43,091 bases of DNA, taken from positions 1-43,091 of the forward strand of contig DJGJ01000020.1 in NCBI GenBank assembly GCA_002432715.1. The letters are read 5' to 3'. How positions within the stretch are numbered: the first letter of the stretch is position 1; the number at the start of each line of letters is the position of its first letter. The notes under the pieces were generated by a model, which had not been told where the DNA came from, searched no databases, and saw only the letters and a list, made by a program, of their open reading frames with translations. Origin of the DNA: Sphaerochaeta sp. UBA5849. GTDB taxonomy: Bacteria; Spirochaetota; Spirochaetia; Sphaerochaetales; Sphaerochaetaceae. The position numbers and the translations under genes are program-made. Below are positions 41,254 to 43,091 of the stretch, in pieces.

Positions 41254-42936
41254 ATGCAGATGACCGGAGCCCAGATCATCATTGAGTGTTTGGTTGAACA
41301 GGGAGTGGATACCGTTTTTGGTTTTCCTGGAGGATCGGTTCTCCCCCTCTACGATGCCCTCTACCAGAACCAGAGGCGCATACGCCATATTTTGACGAGT
41401 CATGAGCAAGGCGCCTGCCATGCTGCCGACGGGTACGCCCGCAGCACCGGCAAGGTTGGGGTGTGCATCGCCACCAGCGGTCCGGGAGCGACCAATCTGG
41501 TAACGGGTATCGCCACCGCCTACATGGACAGCGTTCCCCTGGTGGCGATTACCGGAAACGTGACCACCCAACTCTTGGGCAAGGACAGTTTCCAGGAAGT
41601 CGACATCACCGGCATCACCATGCCGATTACCAAGCACAACTTCATCGTCAAGGATGTTGCAGACTTGGCGAAGACGGTTCGCAAGGCCTTCTTGATTGCC
41701 CAGGAAGGCCGGCAGGGCCCGGTCTTGATCGACGTCCCCAAGGATGTCACCGTCCATACCGCAGACTTTGTTCCCCAGGTCCCTGAAAAGCTCGCGCCCA
41801 GGACCGAACGGCTCAGCGAAAAGAGCATGGAAGTGGCCCTGGATTTGATCAAGAGTGCCCAAAGACCCATGTGTTATGTCGGAGGCGGGGTGATCAGGGC
41901 GAAGGCCAGTGAGGAGCTGTCGAGGTTCCTGGAGAACATCGACAGTCCTGCCTGTACCTCGTTGATGGGTTGCGGGGCGGTGAACTCGTACAGCCCCCGT
42001 TTTACCGGCCTGGTGGGGATGCATGGAACGAAAGTTTCGAACATGTGTGTCTCCTCCTGCGACCTTTTGGTGGTGATAGGGGCCCGGTTCAGCGACCGCG
42101 TAGTCAGCAAGGCAAGCAGTTTTGCCAAGAATGCCAAGATCATCCACATCGATGTCGATCCTGCTGAAATCGACAAGAACATCAAGACCTACTGCCATGT
42201 GGTGGGAGACGTGAAGGTGGTGCTGGAGCATCTGAACAAACGGATTGAAAAGCCGATGTTGCACCAGGATTGGATGGAACAGGTCGCCGGGTACAAGAAG
42301 CGGTACCCCATCCGTGTGGACAGCGAAAGTGCTCGCAGCAAGGAGATTCTCAAGGCCCTGCAATCGGTCCTTCCTCCCGACTTCTTTATCGTTACCGAGG
42401 TTGGACAACACCAGATGTGGGCCGCCCAGTTCCTCAAGCACGTACAGCCCGGTCACTTCCTTACCAGCGGGGGCTTGGGTACAATGGGTTACGGGACCGG
42501 AGCCGCCATCGGGGCGCAGGTCGGCAACCCCGAAAGCCGTGTGGTCAATGTTGCGGGGGACGGGTCGTTCAGGATGAACTGCAACGAGCTTGCAACCATC
42601 GCACGCTACCGCCTGCCGGTGGTCATCCTCTTGATGAACAACCATACCTTGGGCATGGTCAGGCAGTGGCAGACGCTGTTCTTTGACAAGCACTACAGTG
42701 AAACCACCTTGGATACCGACATTAATTGGGTTGCCCTGGCTTCAGCCTATGGCGTCAAGGGGATGCGCATCCGAAGGGAAGACGACCCCAAGCCGATTCT
42801 CCAGGCCGCATTGGACCTGGGTGAGGCTGTCGTCATCGACTGTGAGATTCCCGTGGACGACAAGGTCTATCCGATGGTTGCCCCTGGGGCCTCCATCGAT
42901 GATATGCTTGGCGTAGAGGAAGTGGGCGAGTACTGA
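41254..42936 (+). CDS. ilvB: acetolactate synthase catalytic subunit
   Basis: ThDP-dependent catalytic subunit of acetohydroxyacid synthase, 560 residues. Makes 2-acetolactate from two pyruvates, or aceto-hydroxybutyrate from pyruvate plus 2-oxobutyrate. Signatures: MTGAQIIIECLVEQGVDTVFGFPGGSVLPLYD, the catalytic glutamate in TSHEQGACHAADGYAR, VCIATSGPGATNLVTGIATAYMDS, the FAD-binding central domain, and the ThDP/Mg motif VAGDGSFRMNCNELATIARYRLPVVILLMNNHTLG. It is separated from the regulatory ilvN by the seven other genes of the operon. Its 3' end overlaps a convergent regulator gene by 70 nt. Confidence 0.96.
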   Translation: MQMTGAQIIIECLVEQGVDTVFGFPGGSVLPLYDALYQNQRRIRHILTSHEQGACHAADGYARSTGKVGVCIATSGPGATNLVTGIATAYMDSVPLVAITGNVTTQLLGKDSFQEVDITGITMPITKHNFIVKDVADLAKTVRKAFLIAQEGRQGPVLIDVPKDVTVHTADFVPQVPEKLAPRTERLSEKSMEVALDLIKSAQRPMCYVGGGVIRAKASEELSRFLENIDSPACTSLMGCGAVNSYSPRFTGLVGMHGTKVSNMCVSSCDLLVVIGARFSDRVVSKASSFAKNAKIIHIDVDPAEIDKNIKTYCHVVGDVKVVLEHLNKRIEKPMLHQDWMEQVAGYKKRYPIRVDSESARSKEILKALQSVLPPDFFIVTEVGQHQMWAAQFLKHVQPGHFLTSGGLGTMGYGTGAAIGAQVGNPESRVVNVAGDGSFRMNCNELATIARYRLPVVILLMNNHTLGMVRQWQTLFFDKHYSETTLDTDINWVALASAYGVKGMRIRREDDPKPILQAALDLGEAVVIDCEIPVDDKVYPMVAPGASIDDMLGVEEVGEY

Positions 42937-43091
42937 TACAGGTAGTGTACGAAGTCGAGGAATGAGACCTCAAGGGCTGTACAGATGCTTTGCATCGTTG
43001 GCAGCCTCGGGGTTCTCTTCCCCGATTCTATGTAATAGAGCTGGCTTCGCGAGAGGTCGGCTTTTTCTATGAGCTCTTCCTGGGTCATGTT
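42867..43091 (-). CDS. XRE-type HTH regulator, 5' end beyond the window
   Basis: The C-terminal part of a small helix-turn-helix protein, cut at its start by the right edge. The visible 74 residues begin inside the classic Cro/CI fold: TQEELIEKADLSRSQLYYIESGKRTPRLPTMQSICTALEVSFLDFVHYL, covering recognition helix and last helices. A Met lies at the visible edge, but the first helix must lie upstream, so that Met is not the start. The last roughly 20 residues (SPTSSTPSISSMEAP) lie over the end of ilvB on the opposite strand and look antisense-derived, which suggests the stop shifted into ilvB. The target is unknown. Confidence 0.72.
   Translation of the reverse strand, partial: NMTQEELIEKADLSRSQLYYIESGKRTPRLPTMQSICTALEVSFLDFVHYLYQYSPTSSTPSISSMEAPGATIG

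Noticed and set aside
39577..42693. Open reading frame of 1038 codons on the minus strand, antisense to ilvD and ilvB
   Set aside because: It lies over two clearly real genes; the translation has no recognisable domain, and such long antisense frames are common in GC-rich genes with biased codon use.
1..43091. CRISPR arrays, insertion sequences, long direct repeats
   Set aside because: Read-through of both strands gave no regularly spaced repeats, transposase motifs or terminal inverted repeats.

Overview
The window looks like chromosomal DNA of a free-living, fermentative spirochaete of the Sphaerochaeta type. This is inferred from moderately high GC content, from substrate-binding proteins whose signal peptides end in a shared FA-x-G-x-KE motif without a lipobox cysteine, from a PnrA/TmpC-type nucleoside importer as known in Treponema, and from YesM/YesN-type regulators next to a CUT1 sugar importer. 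No phage, insertion sequence, integrase or CRISPR array was seen. Most genes are ordinary metabolic or transport genes packed tightly, often with 1-4 nt overlaps.

Layout. 1-6.2 kb (minus strand): DEAD-box RNA helicase, a DUF2804 protein, a membrane-anchored metallophosphoesterase and a membrane-anchored SurA/PpiD-like foldase, followed by a tRNA-Pro(CGG) with its own promoter and terminator. 6.3-14.7 kb: a HAD phosphatase, then a nucleoside-salvage operon (BMP-family binding protein, double ABC ATPase, two permeases, DeoD-type phosphorylase, nitroreductase), facing a nucleoside hydrolase preceded by the decayed remnant of an NCS2 uracil/xanthine permease. 14.7-21.8 kb: an alpha/beta esterase, an FAD-dependent dehydrogenase, an HTH protein with a degenerate Fic-like domain, an N-acyl-D-amino-acid deacylase, and a polar amino acid ABC importer (minus strand). 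21.8-24.7 kb: feoA-feoB-small Cys-rich membrane protein, divergent from a DtxR/MntR-type regulator. 24.8-31.4 kb: a CUT1 sugar importer without its own ATPase, a YihX-like HAD phosphatase, and a convergent sensor kinase/AraC response regulator pair.

31.5-42.9 kb is one large branched-chain amino acid operon: ilvN-ilvC-leuA-cimA-leuC-leuD-leuB-ilvD-ilvB. It encodes the full route from pyruvate (and acetyl-CoA) to the 2-oxo acids of valine, leucine and, through citramalate, isoleucine; only the final transaminase is absent. The operon starts with a roughly 475-nt region containing a promoter and a short ORF whose C-terminal half is almost entirely Leu/Ile/Val. I read this as a leader peptide for attenuation control. 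An XRE-type regulator gene, cut by the right edge, converges on ilvB and overlaps it.

Most notable: the ilv leader peptide and its inverted repeats, the Fic-like protein that lost its catalytic core, the nucleobase permease with internal deletion and frameshift, stem-loops placed just after the binding-protein gene in three ABC operons, and three genes whose predicted -10 boxes put the transcript start on the start codon (leaderless candidates).
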